This document shows positions 1-6,325 of a stretch of DNA of 37,993 bases, piece by piece. Each line of letters opens with the position of its first letter. The first letter of the stretch is position 1. A program made the translations under genes and the position numbers. The DNA comes from PVC group bacterium. Its GTDB lineage: Bacteria > Verrucomicrobiota > Kiritimatiellia > UBA8416. The notes under the pieces were generated by a model. It did no database searches and was not told where the DNA came from. It saw only the letters and a list, made by a program, of their open reading frames with translations. The DNA is taken from contig PWYP01000103.1 of NCBI GenBank assembly GCA_003567805.1, forward strand, positions 1 to 37,993. The letters are read 5' to 3'.

Positions 1-9
1 AATCTTAGA

Positions 10-92
10 GGGGTCGCATCTAGACATTGTACACGACCAATGATTTGTCGAGTGAAAGGAATACTGCCGAACCACTCTTCAACGCATTTCAG
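10..92 (+). repeat. Repeat A, copy 1
   Basis: First copy of an imperfect direct repeat. It opens with GGGGTCGCATCTAGACATTG and continues through TGTACACGACC, GAAAGGAATACTGCCGAACC and an ACGCATTTC end. Near-identical sequence recurs at 1150-1235, a shorter diverged copy at 2307-2371, and a fragment at 12323-12346. No coding potential is evident. Its outer GTCG and CGAC tetramers form a weak inverted repeat. Confidence 0.85.
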
Positions 93-94
93 CG

Positions 95-205
95 CACTTT
101 GCGGCTAAGCCGCTATAATCTATTCTCGTTCAATGCCTTAGCCATCTGAAATGCCCTTCTGGAGCCCTTAAAACCCGATTTTCTGCACAAAAAATGCAGT
201 TTAAG
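95..205 (+). repeat. Repeat B, copy 1
   Basis: About 110 bp that match 4470-4577 closely and 5836-5921 partly. It contains a short perfect stem (GCGGC-TAA-GCCGC at its start) and ends with CTGCA...TGCAG around an A-rich loop. It is followed directly by a copy of repeat C, as the second copy also is, so B and C form a linked unit. The minus-strand ORF that spans it (113-316) has no recognisable domain and is not called. Confidence 0.85.
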
Positions 206-207
206 GA

Positions 208-345
208 TCATCCATTCGAGGTGGATGTCAGAAGGGAGAAGCCCAACTGGCGAATTACCATTCGCAACGACCAGAGGGAGTGGCAAATCCCCCATTCCCC
301 GAGTAAGAAAATTCACCTCTCTTGCCGTCCATAAGCAGCGCGATC
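208..345 (+). repeat. Repeat C, copy 1
   Basis: About 135 bp sharing blocks with 986-1118: CATCCATT, GAAGCCCA, CATTCGCAACGACCA and ACCTCTCTTGCCNTCCATA. The right part lies inside the 3' end of the DUF2442 gene, so the last ten or so codons of that gene are repeat sequence. Shorter copies of the left half occur at 2158, 3798 and 4591. Confidence 0.8.
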
Positions 346-630
346 CTCGGCTACTGCTTGTAACGGTGATTCTTGCAACGCATCCTCATAAAGAGATTCC
401 AATGGGAAGCACAGATCATAATCTCCCCAGACTAGATTGCCCCATTCAATACGGTAGCTACCAAACAAGTCCGTATCCAAATACTTTCGTGTTTCCGGAT
501 GCTTGGATGCCTGCAGAAATGGTTCGAAATCGACATCTGCCACATGACCATCCGAAAAGCTAATGCGCAAACAATACGCGCCCAACGGTTCAACCGAGGT
601 AATTAATATTTCTTTCCCTGGCGCAAGCAT
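313..630 (-). CDS. DUF2442 domain protein, putative antitoxin-like partner
   Basis: A 105-aa protein whose first 75 residues match the DUF2442 (NE0471-like) pattern: an alternating strand core with the segments VEPLGAYCLRISFSDG, VDFEPFL and GNLVWGDYDLCF. Family members are small, of unknown biochemical role, and very often sit beside a DUF4160 gene, an arrangement widely treated as a candidate toxin-antitoxin pair. Here the DUF4160 gene lies immediately upstream with a 2-bp gap, so the two are almost certainly co-transcribed. The C-terminal tail (about EDRAAYGRQER) is encoded within repeat C copy 1 and may be an acquired end rather than native family sequence. No catalytic residue can be named. 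The family assignment is fairly secure; the antitoxin role is inference. Confidence 0.8.
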   Translation of the reverse strand: MLAPGKEILITSVEPLGAYCLRISFSDGHVADVDFEPFLQASKHPETRKYLDTDLFGSYRIEWGNLVWGDYDLCFPLESLYEDALQESPLQAVAEDRAAYGRQER

Positions 631-632
631 GT

Positions 633-989
633 TTATAGTCTCTTTGTTATCCGTTCCGGTGTGATGCGCTTGTGAAGAACAAAGAAATCAACCCATTTCC
701 GAACAATATCATCCGCATAAGCGGATACCAGTTTTTTAAAGTCGGCAAGCTGTGCAGGTTCAAGCGGCCTGCGACCTTTAACATCGCTAAACGATATCCC
801 GACAACACGCCCATCCTGGATATTAAACTCCGCTCTACATTCCGCCCCCTGATACATGCCATGAACATGCACGGGGTCGTGCTCATTCGCGTAGAACAGC
901 ACAATCAAACCAAAGTATTCATAAAGTTTCGGCATTCTTGTTCGAAAGATGCCCCCGTCATCCACCTTTGTCAATAAGACAGATGCCAT
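633..989 (-). CDS. DUF4160 domain protein, putative toxin-like partner
   Basis: A 118-aa ORF in which residues 19-105 carry the DUF4160 core: MPKLYEYFGLIVLFY, then EHDPVHVHG (the family's charged/His segment) and RRPLEPAQLADFKKLV. The family is uncharacterised and pairs with DUF2442 in many genomes; that pair lies here in the order DUF4160-DUF2442. The start is uncertain. ATG at 989 gives an N-terminal extension that begins in repeat C copy 2, while ATG at 935 begins exactly where most family members do. Neither has a clear Shine-Dalgarno sequence. I keep the longer form but consider 935 as likely. Function unknown. Confidence 0.75.
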   Translation of the reverse strand: MASVLLTKVDDGGIFRTRMPKLYEYFGLIVLFYANEHDPVHVHGMYQGAECRAEFNIQDGRVVGISFSDVKGRRPLEPAQLADFKKLVSAYADDIVRKWVDFFVLHKRITPERITKRL

Positions 990-1118
990 CCATTAGCGCT
1001 TATCTTAGCAGGTCGAAGCCCACCAGGCGAATACCCATTCGCAACGACCAAAAATCTTCCTCCGTTCCCTAAACTGGGTATTCTACCTCTCTTGCCATCC
1101 ATACGCAACCGACACCCA
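986..1118 (+). repeat. Repeat C, copy 2
   Basis: Second long copy of repeat C in the same orientation as copy 1 (208-345). Together they flank the DUF2442-DUF4160 pair as direct repeats. This copy starts at the ATG of the longer DUF4160 reading. Identity is patchy, with conserved blocks separated by diverged spacers. Confidence 0.8.
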
Positions 1119-1149
1119 GGCCTTCACAACTGCCCAACTCCAAGGCGAC

Positions 1150-1235
1150 GGGGTCGCATCTAGACATTGTACACGACCGATGATTAGGCGACTGAAAGGA
1201 ATACTGCCGAACCACTCTCCAATGCATTTCCGGCA
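1150..1235 (+). repeat. Repeat A, copy 2
   Basis: Closest match to copy 1 (10-92), with only scattered substitutions over about 80 bp. Together with repeats C2 and D1 it fills most of the gene-free stretch 990-1413. The remainder of that stretch holds a purine-rich GACGGAAGAC-type microrepeat near 1380-1410 and nothing else I can name. Confidence 0.85.
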
Positions 1236-1270
1236 ACCATTGAAAGCTTATCATCAACCGACAAAATCAG

Positions 1271-1320
1271 CATTCCCACATGACACCATATTTCCCTGAA
1301 GCCGCCTGGCTCTTCCGTAA
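1271..1320 (+). repeat. Repeat D, copy 1
   Basis: Shares CATTCCCACATGACACCATA, CCCTGAA and CCGCCTGGCTCTTCCG with 3734-3790. At the second copy the repeat begins inside the last codons of the ATPase gene. Short plus-strand ORFs here (1280-1462, 1360-1557) look like chance frames over the repeat. Confidence 0.75.
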
Positions 1321-1413
1321 CCAACTCGCCCACCGCCGAAGCAAAGCACCGACTGGGGTATGGCTAACCCTTGCAAATCAGACGGAAGACCAAAGACGGA
1401 AGACAGAAGACTA

Positions 1414-1752
1414 CTACTTATCCGAAATCATACCGAGATCTTTCAGCAACTTCGGCACATAATGCTGAACTGCATCCCAAATAATTTCGTCATCTACAGA
1501 ATCATACCCGTGAATAATCCTGTTACGCATGCCTACAATTCTCGGCAAGTCCGGTAGGTTCTGAATCATCCCATCATCCAGCGTGTCGGCACGATTCAGT
1601 GCTTCGCCGAGTATCTCAAACTGCCGTTCCACTGCAGATCGCATCAATAAATCCGCGCTATAAGCGTCCAGCGAGATACCTTCTGTAAACGCGATGATGG
1701 CTTTGCAAGCAGAAATCGCGTCATGAATGCGCTGTCGAAGCTCGTCTGTCAT
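1414..1752 (-). CDS. HepT-like HEPN ribonuclease toxin (DUF86)
   Basis: A 112-aa all-helical HEPN-domain protein of the HepT/DUF86 family. The catalytic motif R-X4-H-X-Y is intact as RNRIIHGY, with R76, H81 and Y83 counted from ATG 1752. In studied HepT-MntA systems R and H form the RNase site of the dimer, and the tyrosine is AMPylated by MntA to silence it. The MntA-like gene lies immediately upstream on the same strand with a 32-bp overlap, so the pair is complete and probably functional. A GTG at 1764 would add four residues; ATG 1752 fits family starts better. Family and motif are seen directly; the toxin mechanism is from the family. Confidence 0.9.
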   Translation of the reverse strand: MTDELRQRIHDAISACKAIIAFTEGISLDAYSADLLMRSAVERQFEILGEALNRADTLDDGMIQNLPDLPRIVGMRNRIIHGYDSVDDEIIWDAVQHYVPKLLKDLGMISDK

Positions 1753-2050
1753 AAAGTTGCTCACGGGTATTATCTATTTGGGCACGGAAAAAAGGATTGC
1801 GTATAGACCGAGGTGTTAGCAAGTCAACATGACGCCCAAAAAGGCTCTCTAGTGCCTGCGCAAAATCAAGATACCGCCCCAGTAGCCCTGGTGATTTACG
1901 GTCTTCAAACTCTATAATGAAGTCCAAATCACTGGTTTCCGGATTAAACTTTCCGGTCACAGCCGAACCGAAAAGATCGAGTTTTTCGACATTAAATCGC
2001 CGACAAAGCTCGACCAATTCATCGTATTTCTTATGCACCAAATCAATCAT
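1721..2050 (-). CDS. MntA-like minimal nucleotidyltransferase antitoxin
   Basis: A 109-aa protein with the minimal nucleotidyltransferase fold. The G28-S29 dipeptide is followed after 11 residues by D41-L-D43, the metal-binding signature of MNT proteins. In characterised pairs this enzyme transfers AMP to the tyrosine of the HEPN partner. It precedes and overlaps the hepT-like gene, the usual order. The last residues (RRASTAHS) fall in the overlap and are probably not conserved. Only a weak Shine-Dalgarno sequence (AGAGG, about 13 bp away) precedes ATG 2050. A small hairpin AGGGC-AACAC-GCCCT lies about 65 bp upstream (2113-2127) and might be regulatory, but this is unsupported. Confidence 0.9.
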   Translation of the reverse strand: MIDLVHKKYDELVELCRRFNVEKLDLFGSAVTGKFNPETSDLDFIIEFEDRKSPGLLGRYLDFAQALESLFGRHVDLLTPRSIRNPFFRAQIDNTREQLYDRRASTAHS

Positions 2051-2157
2051 GATTCAGACTATACCTCTGGCCATAACTCCTTTCAACATTTCATTTCCTC
2101 CCCAAATTAGAGAGGGCAACACGCCCTTCACATTTCACACTGCAAGAAAATGATTGG

Positions 2158-2225
2158 CCCCATCCATTAGCGGCAGATGCCAGCAGGACGAAGCCCCATA
2201 GCCGCATTACCAATTCGCGCAATTA
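2158..2225 (+). repeat. Repeat C, copy 3 (short)
   Basis: Left half of repeat C: CCCATCCATTAGCGGCAGAT, GCCAGCAGGACGAAGCCCC, then a GCCGCATTACCA segment. It is nearly identical to 3798-3870 over its first 45 bp, closer to that copy than to C1 or C2. GCGGC and GCCGC within it can pair. Confidence 0.8.
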
Positions 2226-2306
2226 GACAAATTAGCGGTTACATAATCCCCATCATCTTCTACGTATTTTGCGTATTCTGCGGTTTCCGGAACAGGTGAG
2301 ATCTGA

Positions 2307-2371
2307 GGGGTCGCATCTAGACATTGTACACTACAGATGAATTGGAGACTCGAAGGAATACCGCCGAACCG
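2307..2371 (+). repeat. Repeat A, copy 3 (diverged)
   Basis: Begins with the same GGGGTCGCATCTAGACATTG block and retains the GAAGGAATACCGCCGAACC block, with a deletion between them. With C3 it occupies part of the gene-free stretch 2051-2531. The rest of that stretch has no recognisable gene. Confidence 0.75.
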
Positions 2372-2512
2372 ATGACACTAAATGGCTGTCCGGCAATGGC
2401 GTATTCAAGAGCTGATCGGTCTTATGGCGTTCGGGGCATCCCGTTGAAATTATGCGTGCTGCGCAAGATGCATAAGACGGCAATCAACTTATTGCTTGAT
2501 TTACTAATCCTA

Positions 2513-2530
2513 TTGAGTAATTTTACTCAA
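2513..2530. promoter_or_regulatory. Perfect inverted repeat directly upstream of the ATPase start
   Basis: TTGAGTAA-TT-TTACTCAA is a perfect 8-bp inverted repeat with a 2-bp centre. It ends one base before the ATG at 2532. Its position and symmetry suggest an operator or a translation-blocking element. No Shine-Dalgarno sequence is visible between it and the start codon. The binding factor is unknown. Confidence 0.6.
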
Positions 2531-2531
2531 C

Positions 2532-3746
2532 ATGAAAAGCAAAACAAAAGATCACTATCAGCGGCCCCAGGGTGCCGTGCTTGCGCAACGCCTGCATGAA
2601 CCGCGGCGATTCATCCAGATTTTGGCGGGGCCTCGACAGGTCGGCAAGTCAACGCTGGTCCAACAGGTAGCCGAAGTGCTGGACGTTCCGGTGCGTTATG
2701 CAAGTGCGGATGAACCGATGCTGCGTGGTGTCGATTGGATCACCCAGCAATGGGAGGCCGCTCGACTTTCTTCCGACTCAGGGAGGGGCGTTCTGATTCT
2801 CGATGAGGTCCAGAAAATTCCCGGCTGGTCTGAAACCGTCAAACGCTTGTGGGATGAGGATACACGTGCCAAACGCACGCTCCATATTGTGCTTCTCGGG
2901 TCAGCACCACTCCTGATCACGCAGGGGCTGACCGAAAGCCTGGCTGGCCGCTTTGAAGTCATTTTCCTGCCTCATTGGTCCTACGCCGAAATGCAGAGTG
3001 CCTTTGGATGGTCGCTGGATGAATTCGTGTTCTATGGTGGTTATCCCGGTGCGGCCCCCCTAATTGAAGAACCGAAGCGCTGGGCTCGCTACATCCTGGA
3101 CAGCCTGATCGAAACCGCTATTTCACGCGATGTCCTGCTGTTGACCCGCGTGGACAAACCGGCCTTGCTCCGTCAGTTGTTTGAGCTGGCTTGTCAATAT
3201 TCAGGCCAGGTGTTGTCGTACACGAAGATGCTGGGGCAATTGCATGATGCTGGAAACACCACCACACTGGCCCATTATCTGGAACTGCTGGCAGGCGCCG
3301 GTATGGTCTGCGGATTGCCGAAGTACGCAGGTGATGCCGCTAGACGCCGGGGCTCCAGCCCGAAATTGCAGGTTCTAAATACCGCGCTGATGACGGCAAC
3401 CTCGGGCTACACACGCGACGATGCGCGCTCCGATCGAGAGTTCTGGGGCCGTCTGGTGGAATCCGCCGTTGGCGCACACCTGGCAAGCGCAGCCATGTCA
3501 GGAGATTGCAAGCTGCATTACTGGCGCGACGGCAACAACGAAGTGGATTTCATTGTGCAGGCAGGGCGCCGCCTGACCGCCATTGAAGTGAAAAGCGGCC
3601 GGGCACCCATCGCCCATCCAGGCACGGCAGCCTTCGTGCAGGCGTTCAAGCCGCAGCGCCAACTGCTGATCGGCGGCGACGGCATTGCACTGGAAGATTT
3701 TCTGTTGCAGCCAGTCTATCATTGGATCAATCACATTCCCACATGA
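2532..3746 (+). CDS. AAA_14/DUF4143 family ATPase
   Basis: A 404-aa protein with an N-terminal AAA_14 ATPase (Walker A AGPRQVGKST at 32-41; Walker B VLILDEVQ with D91-E92). The C-terminal DUF4143 domain has a PD-(D/E)XK-like triad: E337-V-D339, then E352-V-K354 in AIEVKSG. Members are common, solitary, laterally moved genes found with toxin-antitoxin systems. Their role is not settled; nucleic-acid processing is inferred from the nuclease-like fold. The gene stands alone, on the opposite strand to its neighbours, with a perfect inverted repeat at its start. Its last codons (NHIPT) run into repeat D copy 2. Length and both domains look complete. Confidence 0.9.
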   Translation: MKSKTKDHYQRPQGAVLAQRLHEPRRFIQILAGPRQVGKSTLVQQVAEVLDVPVRYASADEPMLRGVDWITQQWEAARLSSDSGRGVLILDEVQKIPGWSETVKRLWDEDTRAKRTLHIVLLGSAPLLITQGLTESLAGRFEVIFLPHWSYAEMQSAFGWSLDEFVFYGGYPGAAPLIEEPKRWARYILDSLIETAISRDVLLLTRVDKPALLRQLFELACQYSGQVLSYTKMLGQLHDAGNTTTLAHYLELLAGAGMVCGLPKYAGDAARRRGSSPKLQVLNTALMTATSGYTRDDARSDREFWGRLVESAVGAHLASAAMSGDCKLHYWRDGNNEVDFIVQAGRRLTAIEVKSGRAPIAHPGTAAFVQAFKPQRQLLIGGDGIALEDFLLQPVYHWINHIPT

Positions 3747-3790
3747 CACCATATTACAACATCCCTGAATCCGCCTGGCTCTTCCGGGAA
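3734..3790 (+). repeat. Repeat D, copy 2
   Basis: Matches 1271-1320. It begins within the final four codons of the ATPase gene and supplies its stop codon (TGA in CACATGACACC). It is joined directly to repeat C copy 4. Confidence 0.75.
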
Positions 3791-3797
3791 CAATCAG

Positions 3798-3870
3798 CCC
3801 CATCCATTAGCGGCAGATGCCAGCAGGACGAAGCCCCCATAGGCGCATCACCATTTGTAATGATCGAAGT
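3798..3870 (+). repeat. Repeat C, copy 4 (short)
   Basis: Almost identical to copy 3 (2158-2225) through CATCCATTAGCGGCAGATGC and CAGCAGGACGAAGCCCC, then diverging. It lies between the ATPase gene and the PIN fragment. Confidence 0.8.
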
Positions 3871-3887
3871 GCGTGGTTGTTTCTGCA

Positions 3888-4094
3888 TTACGCAAGGTAG
3901 CGGGCAGCAAAATCTTTCGGTTTCAGCACTTCAATACCGCGATAACCTGAGGTCTTGAGTAATGCCTTATCCCCGCTGGCGATGATCTTTGCGCCGGAGG
4001 CAAGCGCACAAGCGAGAAACATGTCGTCATCGGCATCGGTACAAACTTGTTCAGGGAGATCGGCGGCGTACTTTCTTGATTGCGGCAGCCACAT
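3888..4094 (-). pseudogene. Truncated PIN-domain (VapC-like) toxin, C-terminal remnant
   Basis: The recognisable part (about 55 residues, from YAADLPEQVC) matches the C-terminal half of a PIN-domain ribonuclease: DADDDMFLACALASGAKII with the acidic cluster, SGDKALL, then YRGIEVLKPKDF. A normal PIN toxin has about 130-140 residues with further acidic residues in an N-terminal half; that half is absent. The frame runs backwards into the out-of-phase end of the upstream antitoxin gene, so the first residues (MWLPQSRK) are not PIN sequence. The simplest reading is a deletion that joined the antitoxin 3' end to the middle of the toxin gene. It is probably inactive. Confidence 0.75.
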
Positions 4095-4317
4095 CCGCAG
4101 GCTTCAGACCGACAGCTTTAGCCTGCCCCCTCGCCCGCTGAATCATGCTATCAAAATCCTTCATAGAGGGCGGGGTGATTGATTTTAGTATAATCACATC
4201 ATTTTCGCCCATGACAATAAACTGTGAACCGGCGTTAAAACCAAGTCGAGTTCTGACCTCTTCCGGAATGACTACTTGCCCTTTTGAGGACATACGCGTT
4301 GTGGCTACAGCATTCAT
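4051..4317 (-). CDS. AbrB/MazE-type swapped-hairpin antitoxin
   Basis: An 88-aa protein with an AbrB/SpoVT DNA-binding domain near the N-terminus (SSKGQVVIPEEVRTRLGF, the canonical swapped-hairpin signature), followed by a strand VIILKSI and a helical C-terminal tail ending KKVRRRSP. Such tails cap the active site of PIN toxins and the N-terminal domain represses the operon. ATG 4317 is chosen because it has an AGGGG Shine-Dalgarno sequence 7 bp upstream; the longer frame to 4392 has no support. Its toxin partner is reduced to a C-terminal fragment, so this is effectively an orphan antitoxin. It overlaps that fragment's frame by 44 bp. Confidence 0.85.
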   Translation of the reverse strand: MNAVATTRMSSKGQVVIPEEVRTRLGFNAGSQFIVMGENDVIILKSITPPSMKDFDSMIQRARGQAKAVGLKPADVAAAIKKVRRRSP

Positions 4318-4411
4318 AACAAACCCCTTTCGTCTTACTGGTAAGAATATAACACCAAGCACGAACACAGGCAAGTGATCTTTTAGGCCCATCCGGTAGA
4401 GGCGAATGGAC

Positions 4412-4434
4412 CCATCAGGGTCGCCATCAGGGTC
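4412..4434 (+). repeat. Short tandem repeat
   Basis: CCATCAGGGTC occurs twice with a 12-bp period, just upstream of the abrB-like gene and before repeat B copy 2. It could be replication slippage or a small paired binding site; nothing further supports either. Confidence 0.6.
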
Positions 4435-4469
4435 TGACCGAGAAAATAGAAATCAGAGAGCCTACGGGA

Positions 4470-4577
4470 AACTTTGCGGCTAAGCCGCTGTAATCTATTC
4501 TCGATCAATGCCTTAGCCATCTAAAATAGCCTTCTGGAGCACTTAAAACCCGATTTTCTGTACAATAACGGCAGTTT
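4470..4577 (+). repeat. Repeat B, copy 2
   Basis: High identity to 95-205, with about ten substitutions and retention of the GCGGC-TAA-GCCGC stem. It is followed after 13 bp by repeat C copy 5, mirroring the B1-C1 order. With C5 and the Fic operator it accounts for most of the gene-free stretch 4318-4719. Confidence 0.85.
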
Positions 4578-4590
4578 AGGGAGTAAGTGG

Positions 4591-4640
4591 GTCAATCCAT
4601 TTGCGGCGGATGTCAGCAGGGCAAAGCCCAACAGGCGGTT
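4591..4640 (+). repeat. Repeat C, copy 5 (short)
   Basis: Left part of repeat C: CAATCCATTTGCGGCGGATG, TCAGCAGGGCAAAGCCCAAC, AGGCGG. It ends just before the operator-like half-sites of the Fic gene. Confidence 0.75.
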
Positions 4641-4646
4641 TTACGC

Positions 4647-4722
4647 TGGGCTATAAACACAATTTTTATCGCTCATATTACAGTTTATTTATGGGCTATA
4701 ATATGCGATTATATAGCCCATG
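4647..4722. promoter_or_regulatory. Operator-like half-site array and promoter at the Fic gene start
   Basis: The 9-mer TGGGCTATA occurs at 4647-4655 and 4692-4700, and its exact inverse TATAGCCCA at 4712-4720. The last two form a perfect inverted repeat with an 11-bp centre that overlaps the start codon (ATG 4720). The first lies 45 bp upstream in direct orientation. A consensus TATAAT (4697-4702) sits inside the second half-site, which would give a very short leader, about 11 nt. The layout suggests autorepression by the HTH tail of the Fic protein. That the Fic protein itself binds here is inference. Confidence 0.65.
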
Positions 4723-5823
4723 AAATGGAATTGGCAAAAACAAGACTGGCCGCAGTTTACGTACGACGCGGAAGCCCTGAAATCATTGGAATCTGAATTC
4801 CTGCAGTCGTCCGGCATCATCCTGGGGGCCTGCAAACACTTGGATCAAGAGCAATTCGACACGCTGCGCGTGGAGTTGGTCAGCGAGGAGGCTTACCAAA
4901 CATCAGCCATTGAAGGCGAGATGCTCAACCGCGACAGCATTCAGTCCTCCATCCGGAAGCAATTCGGTTTGCAATCAGACAAAAAGCAGGTCCCGGTCGC
5001 TGAAGATGGGATTGCCCGGATGATGGTTGATGTTTACCGCCACTGGAACATTCCCCTCTCCGACAAAACATTGTTCCATTGGCACAACCTGTTGACGCAA
5101 GGGCGACGCGACTTGATCGATCTTGGTTGCTATCGGACGACCGCAGAGCCCATGCAAGTTGTCTCCGGTGCCATGCATCGCCGAACCATCCATTTTGAAG
5201 CGCCACCCGCGGACCGCGTACCGACGGAAATGAATCGGTTTCTTGAGTGGTTTAACCGCACGGCACCCCATAAGCCATCCATCCCCTTGCCTGCATTGGC
5301 ACGGGCAGGAATGGCACATCTGCATTTTGTCTGCATTCACCCATTCGAGGATGGGAATGGACGTATTGGACGGGCTATTTCGAAAATGGCCCTTTCCCAA
5401 TCGATTGGCCACCCCAGCCTGATTGCACTCGCGCATGGTATCGAGACAAGACGAAAAGCCTACTATGCAGCTCTGGAACGCAACAACCAGCTTCTCGACA
5501 TTACCGATTGGCTGACATGGTTCGCTCGCGTTGTTCTCGATGCCCAGGCGTATTCCCTGCGCTATATTGCATTCATTATCGACAAGGCGAAACTATATGC
5601 TCGCCTGAAAGGACAACTCAATAACCGACAGGAAAAAGTGCTGGCACGTCTGTTCCGCGAAGGTCCGGCAGGCTTCAAGGGCGGATTAAGCGCCGAAAAC
5701 TATATGCGAATTACACTCACCTCTGCATCGACCGCTACACGCGACCTCCAGGATCTCGTTTTGAAGAAGGCCCTGACGCGCAGCGGCACGCGGAAATCCA
5801 CCCGCTATCGCCTCAATGTATAG
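4720..5823 (+). CDS. Fic family AMP-transferase with DUF4172 N-terminus and winged-helix tail
   Basis: A 367-aa protein. The N-terminus (WNWQKQDWPQFTYD) is the DUF4172 type. The inhibitory motif (S/T)XXXE(G/N) is TSAIEG (T61-G66). The Fic core is intact: HPFEDGNGRIGR at 207-218, with catalytic H207 and the anion-binding loop. The last 70 residues form a winged-helix segment typical of this subfamily. Such enzymes transfer AMP to target proteins and are held off by the inhibitory helix glutamate. ATG 4720 gives the exact family N-terminus. There is no separate antitoxin gene, consistent with internal inhibition. Target unknown. The start codon lies inside an inverted-repeat operator candidate. 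Confidence 0.92.
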   Translation: MKWNWQKQDWPQFTYDAEALKSLESEFLQSSGIILGACKHLDQEQFDTLRVELVSEEAYQTSAIEGEMLNRDSIQSSIRKQFGLQSDKKQVPVAEDGIARMMVDVYRHWNIPLSDKTLFHWHNLLTQGRRDLIDLGCYRTTAEPMQVVSGAMHRRTIHFEAPPADRVPTEMNRFLEWFNRTAPHKPSIPLPALARAGMAHLHFVCIHPFEDGNGRIGRAISKMALSQSIGHPSLIALAHGIETRRKAYYAALERNNQLLDITDWLTWFARVVLDAQAYSLRYIAFIIDKAKLYARLKGQLNNRQEKVLARLFREGPAGFKGGLSAENYMRITLTSASTATRDLQDLVLKKALTRSGTRKSTRYRLNV

Positions 5824-5835
5824 CCGCGCAATGGG

Positions 5836-5921
5836 CACTTTGGGGTTAAGCGCTATAATCTATTCTCGATCAATGCCTTAGACATATAAAATGGCCTTCT
5901 GGAGCCCTTAAAATCCGATTT
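5836..5921 (+). repeat. Repeat B, copy 3 (truncated)
   Basis: Matches the first 85 bp of repeat B (CTATAATCTATTCTCGATCA, CCTTAG, GGCCTTCTGGAGCCCTTAAA) but has lost the GCGGC stem and the downstream part, and no repeat C follows. It begins 12 bp after the Fic stop codon and marks the right end of the dense repeats. Confidence 0.8.
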
Positions 5922-5995
5922 GAGAGATAAAATCCACGCTGTAAGAAAAAAGCTGGCCAATACGGAAAACCGAAACCCAACCCTGTGCCCCACTA

Positions 5996-6310
5996 TTACA
6001 CGCTATCCCACCCATTATCATCTGGCGAGATATTCACGAATTTGATACTGCGGCGGGGAGATGCCATCATGCTTTCAACGGTATCCCGCCATTTCTGGTA
6101 ATGATCTGTTTCCTTGTGCCGCAATGTGTCCGCCTGGGTCCGGTATACCTCTACTAGAACAAAACGGGTGGGATCCTCGCGCTCCTGAACGACATCAAAC
6201 CGCGCAATCCCCGGTTCCTGTCGACTACACGCAGCATTCTCTGCCGTCGCCTCCTTGAACGCATCCACAGCTTCGCTTTTAACATCAACAAATACATGCA
6301 CAACAAACAT
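5996..6310 (-). CDS. Antibiotic biosynthesis monooxygenase-fold (LsrG/YgiN-like) protein
   Basis: A 104-aa ferredoxin-like ABM-domain protein. The pattern [39 protein letters not shown] and SPRRS closely follows LsrG, which acts on phospho-AI-2, and the YgiN quinol monooxygenase group. It contains no cofactor site, as is normal for the family. A strong Shine-Dalgarno sequence (GGGAGGTGG) precedes the ATG. It is the last gene of a three-gene minus-strand set, 15 bp after the 98-aa unknown gene. Its substrate cannot be read from sequence; none of the other lsr genes is present in the window. Confidence 0.85.
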   Translation of the reverse strand: MFVVHVFVDVKSEAVDAFKEATAENAACSRQEPGIARFDVVQEREDPTRFVLVEVYRTQADTLRHKETDHYQKWRDTVESMMASPRRSIKFVNISPDDNGWDSV

Positions 6311-6325
6311 AATCCACCTCCCTGC

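Noticed and set aside
113..316. Minus-strand 67-aa ORF across repeats B1 and C1
   Set aside because: No domain, no ribosome site, and it spans two independent repeats. The corresponding frame is not kept open through the other copies.
225..563. Plus-strand 112-aa ORF
   Set aside because: Antisense to the DUF2442 gene and repeat C; the translation has no recognisable feature.
1280..1462. Plus-strand 60-aa ORF beginning in repeat D
   Set aside because: The similar repeat D copy at 3734 does not keep the frame, and the 3' half is antisense to the hepT-like gene.
208..4640. Repeat C as integron attC sites (GCCCAAC resembles the RYYYAAC core)
   Set aside because: Only copies 1 and 5 keep the core, no matching GTTRRRY end was found at attC distance, and no integrase gene is in the window.
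10..5921. Repeats as a CRISPR array
   Set aside because: Units are 50-135 bp, imperfect and separated by whole genes; there are no regular spacers and no cas genes.
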